From JANOBD01 sp031411495 (lineage in GTDB: Bacteria; Planctomycetota; Phycisphaerae; Tepidisphaerales; Tepidisphaeraceae): a stretch of DNA of 64,000 nucleotides. Location: positions 62,001-126,000 of the forward strand of contig JANOBD010000120.1 of the NCBI GenBank assembly GCA_031411495.1, in the 5' to 3' direction. Positions 18,095 to 26,710 of this stretch are shown here, piece after piece (the stretch's first letter is position 1; each line of letters begins with the position of its first letter). The notes beneath the pieces are model-generated. The model had not been told where the DNA came from. It ran no database searches and worked only from the letters and a program-made list of their open reading frames with translations. A program made the translations under genes and the position numbers.

Positions 18095-18673
18095 TTATGC
18101 GCCGTCGCGCGTGACGACTTTGTAATCCTCTCGCTCGCCGATGCCGCGCAGCGGATAATCCTTGCGCAGCGGGTGTGAGCCGAAGCCGTTCCAGGTCATG
18201 ATTCGACGAAGGTCTGGATGGCCGACGAAGACGATGCCCATCAGGTCGTAGGTCTCGCGCTCGAGCCAATCGGCCACCGGCCAGATCGGATAGACACTGT
18301 CGAGTTGCAGGCCCGGATCGCCCTTGGAGACAGCGTCCTCATCCCGCATGGGATTGCCGGGCGCGGTGTCCTGTGTCGGATCGAGGAACACCTTCAAGCG
18401 GAGGCGCAAACTGTTTACGGTGTTGAGCAGGAGGTAATCAATCGCGAAGCGATGCGTCGCCCCCGGATACCCTTTGTAGTCGATGGCAAAGAGATCGATC
18501 AGCTGATCAAACCCAAGCTCGGCGTCGCTGCGAAGGAATTTCGCGACAGCAAAAAGCGAGTCGCGAGGTACGACCAGGGTCACCTGTTCCCGGAATTCCG
18601 CGACTTGAAATGTCACGTCCGGGAATTGAGCCTTGAGCCTGGGAAGTGCCGGGTGATTGATTGTCGATGCCAT
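18095..18673 (-). CDS. nuoC: NADH-quinone oxidoreductase subunit C (complex I 30 kDa)
   Basis: 192 residues. The complex I 30-kDa signature is complete: DWLERETYDLMGIVFVGHP followed by PLRKDYPLRG near the C-terminus. The N-terminal half carries the usual VPRDSLFAVAKFLR helix and FDQLIDLFAIDY strand. NuoC sits in the peripheral arm beside NuoD. Start ATG 18673 gives the family length; the frame remains open upstream, but that sequence overlaps the promoter region of the divergent acyltransferase gene. No other nuo gene is in the window, so this is an isolated copy. A possible aldo/keto reductase partner follows. Confidence 0.9.
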   Translation of the reverse strand: MASTINHPALPRLKAQFPDVTFQVAEFREQVTLVVPRDSLFAVAKFLRSDAELGFDQLIDLFAIDYKGYPGATHRFAIDYLLLNTVNSLRLRLKVFLDPTQDTAPGNPMRDEDAVSKGDPGLQLDSVYPIWPVADWLERETYDLMGIVFVGHPDLRRIMTWNGFGSHPLRKDYPLRGIGEREDYKVVTRDGA

Positions 18674-18788
18674 GTAGATTCCAGCGTTGGTTTGCTCGGG
18701 AAAGAGAATTGTCGGCACGGGCGAGTTGTCGTCAAGGAAGCGACGATCTGTGGACGACATGATATGGTGTGAAGAGGATACATTTCGC

Positions 18789-20600
18789 ATGCCCGACTCA
18801 GGCCTGAATGCCAGTTCATCTTTGGTCCGACGGTTGAAATCACTCGACGTGCTTCGAGCGGTGGCAATTCTGCTCATGATCTTTTCGGGCCTGCTGCCCA
18901 AGACGTTGCCGAACTGGATGGATCACGGCTACAACGCCCACTTTCTTCCTGATGCGAGCGGCGCGTGGTCGCTTCGACCGGAAGTGACCGCCGGAGATGA
19001 CCTCTTCAAGCGTGACTGGCCGGCGTTCACGTGGGTCGACCTCGTTTTTCCGATGTTCCTTTTTTCGATGGGCGTCTCGGTTCCGATCGCGCTCTCACGC
19101 CTCGTGGTGCTCCGCCGAAGCACGCCGTCGATCATCTGGCATGTGCTGGGGCGCTGGTTCATCCTGATCCTGTTCGCGTTCCTGGTGAGGCACCTTGACG
19201 TGGGATTCATGAAGTCGAGTGTGCCAACGGCAGGCCGACTGATCGTGATCGCGTCGTTTCTACTTGCGTTTCTGTTCTTCGTGCGTTGGCCAGCGGGCAC
19301 GCCGACGACCGCGCAGCGCACGGTCCGCATCACCGCATTCGCCGGAATGGTCGCGTTGATTATCGCCTACGCGGTGCGAAACGATAACCCTGCGCTTTGG
19401 TCGCAATCCGACACCATCATTCTCGTGTTGGCACAAACCTACCTGGTGTCATCACTCATCTGGCTGATCTCACAGCGCAATTCGAGATTGCGCTTTGTCG
19501 TATTGATCCCGTTGATTCTTCTCGCCCACTACATGCAGTTCGATACGCGTCACCTGGACGAGCAGGCGACATCCGCTGCCGCGGCGGCGTCTCACTCGCT
19601 CTCTGCCCGACAATGGCTCGGGACGACACCATTTCTGCTTGTCGGGCCGCCGCTGGATGTCATCAGCGAGGTGCTTAACCTTCGAAGTTGGCTTCCCGGG
19701 CTCGACGGAAGCAATGTGTGGAACCGGTTTGTCGCCCCCCTCTTCGACTTCTCGAGTCTTTGGAGTTTCACCTGGTACAAGTACCTGTTCGTCGTGATCC
19801 CGGGGACCATCGCCGGCGATTGGCTCTGCGCCTGGAGCACCCGCAAAACGATCGGAACCGCGCAATTCGATTCAGATACAGACCGGCCCAAGGTCAACCG
19901 CCTCACCTTTCCGGCGGTCCTGCTGCTCTGCCTCGCCGTGTTCATCGGACTCCGCCACCAAGGCTATCCGCTGATGGGAATCGGAGGGCCGTTTCGGACG
20001 CCCTGGTTGGCATTGGTGCTGGGGCTGCCAATGCTTGCATTTGTAGCCTTCACAGTCCTTCCAACTGCTTATGGAAGCCTGTGGATCAGCCGGCGACTCT
20101 GCTATCTGGGAGCTTCATTCCTGCTCGTCGGCCTTCTGCTGACCTGCCTCCCAAACTTCGTCTCGGGAACCGGCTACTTCGAGGGCGGCATCAGCAAGGG
20201 CCCGCCCGCGACGCTCAGCTATTATTTGGTCAGCGTCGGGCTGTGCAGCCTGCTACTCATGGCGCTGACCGCCAGGCTGGATTACGACTTCAGCTACGGC
20301 TACACAGACTCACTCCTGAGCGCGAACGGCCAGAACCCGTTACTCGCCTACTACATCGCCCACACCATCCTCGGAGCGCTCGCGACGCTCAGCGTCTTCG
20401 GCCTGTTCGACTATCCGTTCGGCACCGAGGTTCAGTCGATGGACGATCTCGCGCTGCGTCTGTCCGAGCTTTCTGCCGGCAAAATGCGATTGGAGTACTC
20501 GCTGCCTTGGATTCTCGTGGCGTGGGCCGCCGCAAAGACATTCGTGGTCGCAGGGATCGTCTGGTTCTTTTCCAGCTGCAGACTGTTCTGGCGCGCATGA
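18789..20600 (+). CDS. DUF5009 / heparan-glucosaminide N-acetyltransferase-like membrane protein
   Basis: 603 residues with about ten hydrophobic segments. The N-terminus RLKSLDVLRAVAILLMIFSG is the hallmark of the NagX/HGSNAT-type transmembrane acyltransferases, and FTWVDLVFPMFLFSMGVSVP is the next conserved segment. The C-terminal SLLSANGQNPLLAYYIAH is also typical. The family moves acetyl groups across the membrane to sugars; the substrate here is unknown. ATG 18789 is chosen because GAAGAGGA lies ten bases upstream; an earlier in-frame ATG lacks that context. Divergent from nuoC with 115 bases between. Confidence 0.82.
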   Translation: MPDSGLNASSSLVRRLKSLDVLRAVAILLMIFSGLLPKTLPNWMDHGYNAHFLPDASGAWSLRPEVTAGDDLFKRDWPAFTWVDLVFPMFLFSMGVSVPIALSRLVVLRRSTPSIIWHVLGRWFILILFAFLVRHLDVGFMKSSVPTAGRLIVIASFLLAFLFFVRWPAGTPTTAQRTVRITAFAGMVALIIAYAVRNDNPALWSQSDTIILVLAQTYLVSSLIWLISQRNSRLRFVVLIPLILLAHYMQFDTRHLDEQATSAAAAASHSLSARQWLGTTPFLLVGPPLDVISEVLNLRSWLPGLDGSNVWNRFVAPLFDFSSLWSFTWYKYLFVVIPGTIAGDWLCAWSTRKTIGTAQFDSDTDRPKVNRLTFPAVLLLCLAVFIGLRHQGYPLMGIGGPFRTPWLALVLGLPMLAFVAFTVLPTAYGSLWISRRLCYLGASFLLVGLLLTCLPNFVSGTGYFEGGISKGPPATLSYYLVSVGLCSLLLMALTARLDYDFSYGYTDSLLSANGQNPLLAYYIAHTILGALATLSVFGLFDYPFGTEVQSMDDLALRLSELSAGKMRLEYSLPWILVAWAAAKTFVVAGIVWFFSSCRLFWRA

Positions 20601-20747
20601 CGAGGCGCCGAATCCAGGACCGGCTGAATGCTCACTTCTGCCGGCAACCGGTCGTTTCCGCGTCGGGCGGGCCTTCCATCGGGAAGATGCCAGCAGAACT
20701 TCAAAACGGGATGGTCGCGTCGCGAAAAATCGCGCCGCGTTCCTCGA

Positions 20748-22280
20748 TCAGACCGCGCACGCGATGATCGGCATCTCGGCCTTGTCCGCATACGTCCAAC
20801 GGCGACCATCAAGTTCGATCAGATCGTTGGCCTGCTGGGGGCCCCACGTGCCGGGGGCGTATTCGAATGGTTTGACCTTCGACTTTTTCCAGCCGACCTC
20901 GATCGGGTCGACCACCGCCCACGCCGCTTCTGCTTCGTCGCCGCGGATGAACAGGCTCTGGTCGCCGCACATCGCGTCGTAGATCAGCCGTTCGTACGCC
21001 TCTGGCGCTTCAGTCTTGAATGCGTTGGCATATTCGAAATCGAGCGCCACCGGCTTAATGTTCATCGCTCCGCCCGGGACCTTGCCGTTGATCCGCCAGC
21101 TGATTCCCTCTTCGGGCGCAACCTTGATGATCAGGTCGTTCGGATAGACCGGCGTCTCGCACTGCTTCTGGAACAGCGTGAGCGGCGGCGAGTTGAATCG
21201 GATCGTGATCTCGCTGAGCTTCTGCGGCATCGCCTTGCCCGTGCGGATGTAGAACGGCGTGCCGCTCCAGCGCCAGTTGTCGATATAGAGCTTCAGCGCC
21301 GTGAACGTTTCCGTCTGGCTCGCGGGGTCGACCCCCTTGGCCTTTATGTACCCCGGCGTCGCCTTGCCGTTCACTTCGCCTGCGCCGTACTGGCCGCGTA
21401 CGACAAAGCTGTCTACCTGGCTCTCGCGGATCGGGCGGATGCTGCGATAGACCTTCGTCTTCTCGTCGCGAATACTCTTTGCATCCAGCAGCGCCGGCGG
21501 TTCCATCGCGATCAGCGCCATCAACTGGAAAATGTGGTTCTGCACCATATCCCGCAGCGCGCCGCTCTTGTCGTAGTAGCCGGCGCGGTCATCGGCGTTC
21601 ACCGTCTCGCTCACGGTGATCTGCACGTGATCGATGTACTTGTGATTCCAGAGCGGCTCGAAGATCGAGTTCGCGAACCGCAGCACCATCAGGTTCTGGA
21701 CCGTCTCTTTGCCCAGGTAATGGTCGATCCGGAAGACCTGCTCCTCGCCGAACGAACCGTTAAGCACTTCGTTAAGATGCCTTGCCGTGGCCAGATCCGT
21801 GCCGAATGGCTTTTCGATGATCAGCTTGTGCCGCACGTCGTGCCGCTTGACCAGCCCGGTCTTGCCGAGCCCGACGATGATCGGCTCGAACGCCTCCGGG
21901 GGCGTGCTCATGTAGAACAGACGGTTGCCTGCCGTGTTGTATTTCGCATCGATCTCGTCGAGGTGCTTTTTGAGCGCGATGAAGTCGGCCTCGTCGCCGT
22001 ACTGGCCTGCATGGTAGGTGGCGGCATTGACGATGCGTTCGAGCAGCGCGTTATCGACGCCGCCCTTCTTCGCCGAGCGGGCGAATCTGGTGATCGAATC
22101 TTTACAGATCGTCTTAAACTCGTCATCGCTCATCTTCGTGCGGGCATACCCGACGAGCGCGAACTCCCTGGGCAGCAGCCCTTCGCGGGCCATTTCGTAG
22201 AGCGCGGGAATGAGCTTGATCTTGGCGAGGTCGCCGCTGGCTCCGAAGATGACGATGGCACAGGGTTGGGCAGAGGGCAT
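20748..22280 (-). CDS. zwf: Glucose-6-phosphate 1-dehydrogenase
   Basis: Oxidises glucose-6-phosphate to 6-phosphogluconolactone with NADP in the pentose phosphate pathway. 510 residues. The coenzyme site FGASGDLAKIKLIPALY starts at residue 10, the active-site RIDHYLGKETVQNL is near residue 185, and the substrate-binding EKPFG precedes it. C-terminal YANAFKTEAPEAYERLIYD and the WAVVDPIE segment are typical. ATG 22280 has GGAGA seven bases upstream. No opcA, pgl or gnd neighbour; it appears monocistronic. Confidence 0.95.
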   Translation of the reverse strand: MPSAQPCAIVIFGASGDLAKIKLIPALYEMAREGLLPREFALVGYARTKMSDDEFKTICKDSITRFARSAKKGGVDNALLERIVNAATYHAGQYGDEADFIALKKHLDEIDAKYNTAGNRLFYMSTPPEAFEPIIVGLGKTGLVKRHDVRHKLIIEKPFGTDLATARHLNEVLNGSFGEEQVFRIDHYLGKETVQNLMVLRFANSIFEPLWNHKYIDHVQITVSETVNADDRAGYYDKSGALRDMVQNHIFQLMALIAMEPPALLDAKSIRDEKTKVYRSIRPIRESQVDSFVVRGQYGAGEVNGKATPGYIKAKGVDPASQTETFTALKLYIDNWRWSGTPFYIRTGKAMPQKLSEITIRFNSPPLTLFQKQCETPVYPNDLIIKVAPEEGISWRINGKVPGGAMNIKPVALDFEYANAFKTEAPEAYERLIYDAMCGDQSLFIRGDEAEAAWAVVDPIEVGWKKSKVKPFEYAPGTWGPQQANDLIELDGRRWTYADKAEMPIIACAV

Positions 22281-22597
22281 ATGCAGGGTCTCCGATCGAG
22301 CCGAGAGCGTAGTGCGCAGGTGATGGATTGCCAAACACACCGTGGAAAGAGTCCTGCGACACGATTCAGAAATGCAGGCTGCTGCGTCCTGCGTAGCGAT
22401 CGGCTTCCGGCCGATGGGATTCGTCGACGAGGATGAAAACGTTCATCGCAATTGACGAACGGCATCCAGTACCTGGACGGGCCGGCCATGCAATCGGGAA
22501 GCGCTCGCGACGTTCGAACCGTGCCGACGACGCCAGGATCCACGGACGGCATTCCGAGACCCGGCGTTGGCATCCGAATTTGAATACAATCTCTGCC
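22281..22597. other. Divergent spacer between zwf and a GNAT gene
   Basis: About 317 bases holding the promoters of both divergent genes. No gene, tRNA or strong inverted repeat is visible; the open frames across it lack starts with ribosome-binding sites. Confidence 0.5.
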
Positions 22598-23128
22598 ATG
22601 CCCCGCATCCGCCTTGCTACCCTTACCGACCTCCCCGCCATCAACGACATCTACAATCACTACGTCCGCACTTCGACGACGACGTATCAGGAGGTCGAGA
22701 GTTCCCCTCAGGAGCGGCTGCAGTGGTTCTCCTCGCGAGAACCTCAGCATGTGGTAACGGTGGCCGAGACCGACATCGAGAACAGACCGACAATCGTCGG
22801 CTGGGCATCGCTGAACGTCTTCCGTGCGCGATCCGCGTATCGCTTCAGCACCGAAAACTCGGTCTACGTCCATCACGATCACTTCCGTAAAGGCATCGGC
22901 GGCGCGCTACTGGCGGATTCGATCGAACGCGCGAAGGAACACGGTTTCCGCACCATCATCGCCGGCATCGACGCGGACCAGGCCGCCAGCATCGCCATCC
23001 ACGCGAAACACGGCTTTGTCGCATGCGGGCGGATGAACGAAGTGGGCTTTAAGTTCGATCGGTGGCTGGATGTGGTGTTCATGCAGCTGATGCTCGAGCC
23101 GGCCGTTTCCGGGAAGAAAACTGGCTGA
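22598..23128 (+). CDS. GNAT N-acetyltransferase, phosphinothricin acetyltransferase-like
   Basis: 176 residues. The opening IRLATLTDLPAINDIYNHYV and STTTYQEVE match the Pat/YncA branch of GNAT enzymes. The acetyl-CoA pyrophosphate loop is degenerate but recognisable as HFRKGIGGALLADSI, followed by the GIDADQAASIAIHAKHGF strand-helix. The substrate may be an amino acid analogue such as methionine sulfoximine, as in YncA relatives; this is inference. ATG 22598 begins the first strand. Monocistronic. Confidence 0.85.
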   Translation: MPRIRLATLTDLPAINDIYNHYVRTSTTTYQEVESSPQERLQWFSSREPQHVVTVAETDIENRPTIVGWASLNVFRARSAYRFSTENSVYVHHDHFRKGIGGALLADSIERAKEHGFRTIIAGIDADQAASIAIHAKHGFVACGRMNEVGFKFDRWLDVVFMQLMLEPAVSGKKTG

Positions 23129-23200
23129 CGGGCGCGAAAATCGCGATGCGGCGGCGTACTCCCCATGGAATAAGTACAAACACACGACCCGGAGACCCCT

Positions 23201-24220
23201 ATGAAGTCGCTTCGCCTCGCCGTTTTAGCCTCTGTCCTGGCCACAACGCCTCTCACCCTGGCGCAGTCTCAACCGGCTCCGGTGCCAGTGGATGCGCAAG
23301 GGGTCCCGATGAAAGAGACCCGCGATGCCGACTCCGATCGGATCGATCTGAAGGTGGATCGCATCCCCCTGTCCGACCTGGTCGACTACCTCTCGGAAGT
23401 GACGAAGAAGAACATCGTGCTGATGGCCGCACCGAATCTGGATGCCGGCTCGATCGTGATTCCGCCGCTCAAGCTGAAACACGTTTCGCTTGAGCAGGTG
23501 CTGGACCTGGTCACCAACATCCCCGGCGTCAATATGGGGTACGACACGTCAGGTGAAGGAGAATCGACGATCTACATCCTTCGCGTCGAAGGCGTCGAGA
23601 ACAATCAGGAAGCGACGCCTGCCCCCGCTCCTGCCGGCGGGCAGCCCTATCCGCCGGACTTCGGGTCGGGCTATCGGGGCGGCGCGGCGCCGGAGTCGAC
23701 CGAGCCGTTCCTGAGCGTGCTGCCACTGGAAAGGATGCTGCTGGGCGCGAGCCCTGCGGAGCGCATGCCGAACGAACAGGAGCGCAACGCGTTGCTCGCC
23801 GAGCGGACCAAGCAGGCGTTGACGCTCATCGACCAGGCCTTCGCGATGACGCCGCAGGGACAGCCCAAACCCGAACTCAAGCTGCACGCGGAAACTAACA
23901 CGCTGCTGGTGAGAGCGACGTCTGCCCAGCTGCAGACGATTAATCAGGTTCTCAGCGCACTGGAAGTGCCAGGGCCGTCGGATGTGAAGCGGGACATGGA
24001 TCGGGAGAAGGTCGAGATGGCACGCGAGTTCGAAATCAAGGGCAAGCAGGAACATGACGATTTCGTGCACGAGTTGAAAATGAGAGACGACCAGTTCCAA
24101 CGCTCTGAAATGCAGCGCAACGCACTCGAAAAGCGCATGCAGGAGCTGATCCAGGAGACGGAACAGCTCAAAGCACAGCTCGCGGAACGTGAGGCGCAGA
24201 AGGCCAATCCGCCGCAATGA
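23201..24220 (+). CDS. Exported secretin-N-domain (STN-like) protein with C-terminal coiled coil
   Basis: 339 residues. A signal peptide ends near residue 22 (LTLAQS). Residues about 46-128 form an N0/STN-like domain (RIDLKVDRIPLSDLVDYLSE ... SLEQVLDLV ... STIYILR), as in secretins and TonB-dependent signalling receptors. A Pro/Gly-rich linker follows to about 170. Residues about 200-250 (ETNTLLVRATSAQLQTINQV) look like a second secretin-type ring-building domain. Residues 265-335 are a charged coiled coil. There is no outer-membrane beta domain, so it is not a full secretin. It is followed six bases later by an ECF sigma factor and then a membrane protein, suggesting a signalling operon. Confidence 0.78.
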   Translation: MKSLRLAVLASVLATTPLTLAQSQPAPVPVDAQGVPMKETRDADSDRIDLKVDRIPLSDLVDYLSEVTKKNIVLMAAPNLDAGSIVIPPLKLKHVSLEQVLDLVTNIPGVNMGYDTSGEGESTIYILRVEGVENNQEATPAPAPAGGQPYPPDFGSGYRGGAAPESTEPFLSVLPLERMLLGASPAERMPNEQERNALLAERTKQALTLIDQAFAMTPQGQPKPELKLHAETNTLLVRATSAQLQTINQVLSALEVPGPSDVKRDMDREKVEMAREFEIKGKQEHDDFVHELKMRDDQFQRSEMQRNALEKRMQELIQETEQLKAQLAEREAQKANPPQ

Positions 24221-24226
24221 CTCAAC

Positions 24227-24778
24227 GTGCTGACATCGATCGAAAAACTCACCACCGACATGGCCGCCGGCGATGCCGCGGCCATCGAGACGTTTTATCG
24301 ATCGCACTTCGACCGTTTGCGTGCGATGGCGGCGACGGCGCTGCGCACGCGGCACTACGACGAATCTCGCTGCCTCGACATCGTCCACGACGCAATGCTG
24401 CTCATCGTGCGCTGCGTAAAGCCGATGCAGACCGAGCAGCACCTGCTGAACTGGTGCCGTCTGGTGATCCAGAGCTGCGCGCTGGATCGCCTGCGCCGCG
24501 AGCAGCGTCGAGCCAAGCGCGAGCTGGCGCACGTGCGCGAGGAGACCGCCGAAACGGATTACTCCGAGCAGATTGCCTGGCTGGACGAGCAGATTGCTGC
24601 GCTCGATCCGGCGCTCGCGAAGATCATCGCGCTGCGTTTTCGCGACGGGTGGACGCTGGCGAAAATCTCGGCACTACTCGACACGACGACCGGAAAAATC
24701 GATGGCCAACTCCGCCGCGCCATCCAGAAACTTAAAGCCGACGCGCAGATTGCGTTCGGCGAACTAAACGATGCTTAG
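24227..24778 (+). CDS. ECF-type RNA polymerase sigma factor
   Basis: 183 residues with sigma-2 (FYRSHFDRLRAMAATAL ... CLDIVHDAMLLIVRCV) and sigma-4 (LDPALAKIIALRFRDGWTLA and a helix-turn-helix around KISALLDTTTGKIDGQLRRA). Sigma-3 is absent, as in the ECF group. The start is a GTG at 24227, six bases after the upstream stop; an ATG at 24260 is an alternative. The gene overlaps the start of the next gene by eight bases, the usual arrangement of a sigma factor with its regulator. Confidence 0.88.
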   Translation: MLTSIEKLTTDMAAGDAAAIETFYRSHFDRLRAMAATALRTRHYDESRCLDIVHDAMLLIVRCVKPMQTEQHLLNWCRLVIQSCALDRLRREQRRAKRELAHVREETAETDYSEQIAWLDEQIAALDPALAKIIALRFRDGWTLAKISALLDTTTGKIDGQLRRAIQKLKADAQIAFGELNDA

Positions 24779-25304
24779 TGAACTTGAACGAAACATGAAC
24801 GCACCGCTCGACCCAATTCCGCCGCTCTCGCCGATCGGCATGACCCGGCGCGACGCGATCCTTCGCGCCGCGCAACAGCACGCGCGGAGCAGACGAACCC
24901 GGCGCAGAGTCGTCCGCAGCTCGGCAGCGGTCTGCTTGATCACACTAATCATGGGCGGGATCGCCCTGCTCATTCGACCTCACGCTTCGGCTCCCGCTCC
25001 TGCGCCCGCGGTGGCCCTGAATCCGGAGCCCACACCAGATCGCGTGCCCAATCCCACGCCACGTGAACATCAAGAAAACGCGCCGCAGGCCGTCGCGTTC
25101 GACAGCTTCTCCTTCGAAGCGATCCAGACAAATCCGACGATCGAGCAGCGCTACGCACTTGTCGAGCGACCTGATTCGGTCGCGCAGATGAGCGACGATC
25201 AACTGCTCCGCTCACTGCATGATGCGGGAGTGGATGCCGGCCTCGCGACGATCGGCGGGCGGTCGGTCGTGATCCTCAACGATCGATTCACGACGCAGCG
25301 TTGA
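24771..25304 (+). CDS. Single-pass membrane protein, probable anti-sigma partner
   Basis: 177 residues. A basic N-terminal cytoplasmic region (TRRDAILRAAQQHARSRRTRRR) precedes one transmembrane helix at about 48-66 (AAVCLITLIMGGIALLI), then a Pro/Ala-rich stretch and a small extracytoplasmic domain. The start overlaps the end of the ECF sigma gene. Position and topology fit an anti-sigma factor or sensor, but there is no zinc-binding ZAS motif (HxxxCxxC), so the assignment rests on context. Confidence 0.62.
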   Translation: MLSELERNMNAPLDPIPPLSPIGMTRRDAILRAAQQHARSRRTRRRVVRSSAAVCLITLIMGGIALLIRPHASAPAPAPAVALNPEPTPDRVPNPTPREHQENAPQAVAFDSFSFEAIQTNPTIEQRYALVERPDSVAQMSDDQLLRSLHDAGVDAGLATIGGRSVVILNDRFTTQR

Positions 25305-25326
25305 CCGTGCGGTCTCTGACACTCCG

Positions 25327-25839
25327 TCACTCGGCGTGCTTCATCAGCCTGAGAAAATCGGATTGCGAGATTTCGTCCGTCAGAAACTTGTACGCCAATG
25401 CGTATCGCAGCACACGTTTGCGATCCTTCTCCCACTTCCTTGGCCGCATGTCGACATGATCGAGATTCGCGTTGTCGCGCAGGTCGGCAAGCTTCACGCT
25501 GCGCGCCGTCGCATCAGGTTTGAGCTTCACGACGTAACTGGCGTAGCTCGACTTTTCTTTGTCGTGAGTGAGAAGCGCGATCGAGCGAATGATCGGCTTC
25601 GAAAAACCGGCACCACGCAGTTCGTCGAACGACATGTTGCCGCGCTCGACCGCATCATGAAGGAACGCGACGATGCGCTCGGCCTCGCTCGCGCGCTCGC
25701 CGAGCCCGAGCATCACCCGCATCGGATGGAGAATGTACGGCTCGCCCGGCGGGTCTTCCTGATGCGCGTGCGCCTTAACGGCGAGCTCGATTGCGCGCTG
25801 GAAGTCCGCCTTTGGGTTACCTTTATCTTTGTCGCTCAT
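25327..25839 (-). CDS. Small HD-domain hydrolase of the RelA/SpoT-Mesh1 type
   Basis: 170 residues. The metal-binding pattern H24, H38 (ILHPMRV), H61-D62 (FLHDAVE), D119 and N123 (KLADLRDNAN) follows single-domain (p)ppGpp hydrolases and related guanosine-3',5'-bis(diphosphate) pyrophosphohydrolases. The Glu-Asp dyad that normally follows HDxx is Glu-Arg here (residues 65-66), so classical ppGpp hydrolysis is uncertain. No synthetase domain is present. The start overlaps the stop of the upstream small protein gene by four bases (ATGA). Confidence 0.75.
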   Translation of the reverse strand: MSDKDKGNPKADFQRAIELAVKAHAHQEDPPGEPYILHPMRVMLGLGERASEAERIVAFLHDAVERGNMSFDELRGAGFSKPIIRSIALLTHDKEKSSYASYVVKLKPDATARSVKLADLRDNANLDHVDMRPRKWEKDRKRVLRYALAYKFLTDEISQSDFLRLMKHAE

Positions 25840-26213
25840 TGGGAAGAATTCGACGCCGCGTCCAGCGACATCGAGAAGACGTTGGCCCGCGCGACCCAGG
25901 TTCGTTGGCCCTTCGCGCTGACGATCTGCAGCCAGTCGCCATCGGCTGCGTCCAGTCGGCCGTGCACGAACTCGTGCTTGCCGCCGAAGTCGATGGCGAC
26001 CATTTCTCCAATCGGCAGGTTCACGCGCGTGTGATCGGGAAGGTCGCTGAACATCAGATTCGCGTTCCGCTGCAACTGAACAGAGGGCGGCCCGGAGCTG
26101 CCGCTTGGCGACATCTCATCGATCGAACCCGATCGCGCCTGGGTATTCATGACGATCGCCATCCCCAGAAAACCGGCCAGCGCGCCACCCGCAACAAACG
26201 TTCCGTACGGCAT
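25836..26213 (-). CDS. Hypothetical protein with N-terminal membrane segment
   Basis: 125 residues. Residues about 5-22 are hydrophobic (FVAGGALAGFLGMAIVM). After a Ser/Gly/Pro linker the C-terminal 70 residues contain GEMVAIDFGGKHEFVHGRL and GQRTWVARANVFSM, a small beta-barrel-like pattern. I do not recognise the family. It overlaps the HD hydrolase start by four bases, so the two are translated together. Confidence 0.65.
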   Translation of the reverse strand: MPYGTFVAGGALAGFLGMAIVMNTQARSGSIDEMSPSGSSGPPSVQLQRNANLMFSDLPDHTRVNLPIGEMVAIDFGGKHEFVHGRLDAADGDWLQIVSAKGQRTWVARANVFSMSLDAASNSSQ

Positions 26214-26296
26214 ACAGGCACCTCCAAGGTGATTCGAACCTTAGGGACGCCATCCACGAATGAATGCCTCATCGGGCAATCTCCGATGCCGACGAT

Positions 26297-26605
26297 TCAC
26301 GGCAACGTCGGATGCGTGGCCGGGCCGACGGATTCGACGATCACGCGGACGCGAATGTCGCCGTGTACCATCGATTTGCTTTCGGGCGAGAGCGTGAGCC
26401 GGTCGTGGCCCGGGCCGAGGTTTTCCTGGGCGACATAGACGATGTCGGCCGGCTTGAGATTGGACCGATCGATCTGCACATCGATCCGGTCGGAGCCTTC
26501 GCCGACGCGGTTGATGTCGACGACGACCATGGGTTTGGACTGGCAGCCGACGAGCGAACCAAAGGCGAGCAAAGTCACCACGTACATGCTGTTCCGCAAT
26601 CGCAT
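26297..26605 (-). CDS. Small lipoprotein of unknown function
   Basis: 102 residues from ATG 26605, which has GGAAGG seven bases upstream. The signal sequence ends in FGSLVGC, a good lipobox with Cys at about residue 21. The mature part is an 80-residue beta-rich domain (DRIDVQIDRSNLKPADIVYV, RVRVIVESVG). A longer frame upstream runs into the snap-back repeat after sucC and is not coding. It could be co-transcribed with sucC. Confidence 0.68.
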   Translation of the reverse strand: MRLRNSMYVVTLLAFGSLVGCQSKPMVVVDINRVGEGSDRIDVQIDRSNLKPADIVYVAQENLGPGHDRLTLSPESKSMVHGDIRVRVIVESVGPATHPTLP

Positions 26606-26620
26606 CACGATCCCTTCCAT

Positions 26621-26706
26621 GTTTCGATTTCCGAGTGCCGATTTCCGAATGTTACGACGGGTCGTGGTCCTGTTTATTCGGAAATCGACGATTGGCAATC
26701 AGAAAC
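26621..26706. repeat. Snap-back repeat between sucC and a lipoprotein gene
   Basis: The arm 26621-26650 contains CGATTTCCGA twice. It is matched in inverted orientation by 26676-26706 across a 25-base loop; the innermost 12 bases (CGATTTCCGAAT) pair perfectly and the outer part pairs with gaps. The element ends five bases from the sucC stop and 16 bases from the next start codon. It may act as an intercistronic hairpin or terminator. Confidence 0.72.
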
Positions 26707-26710
26707 TGTT

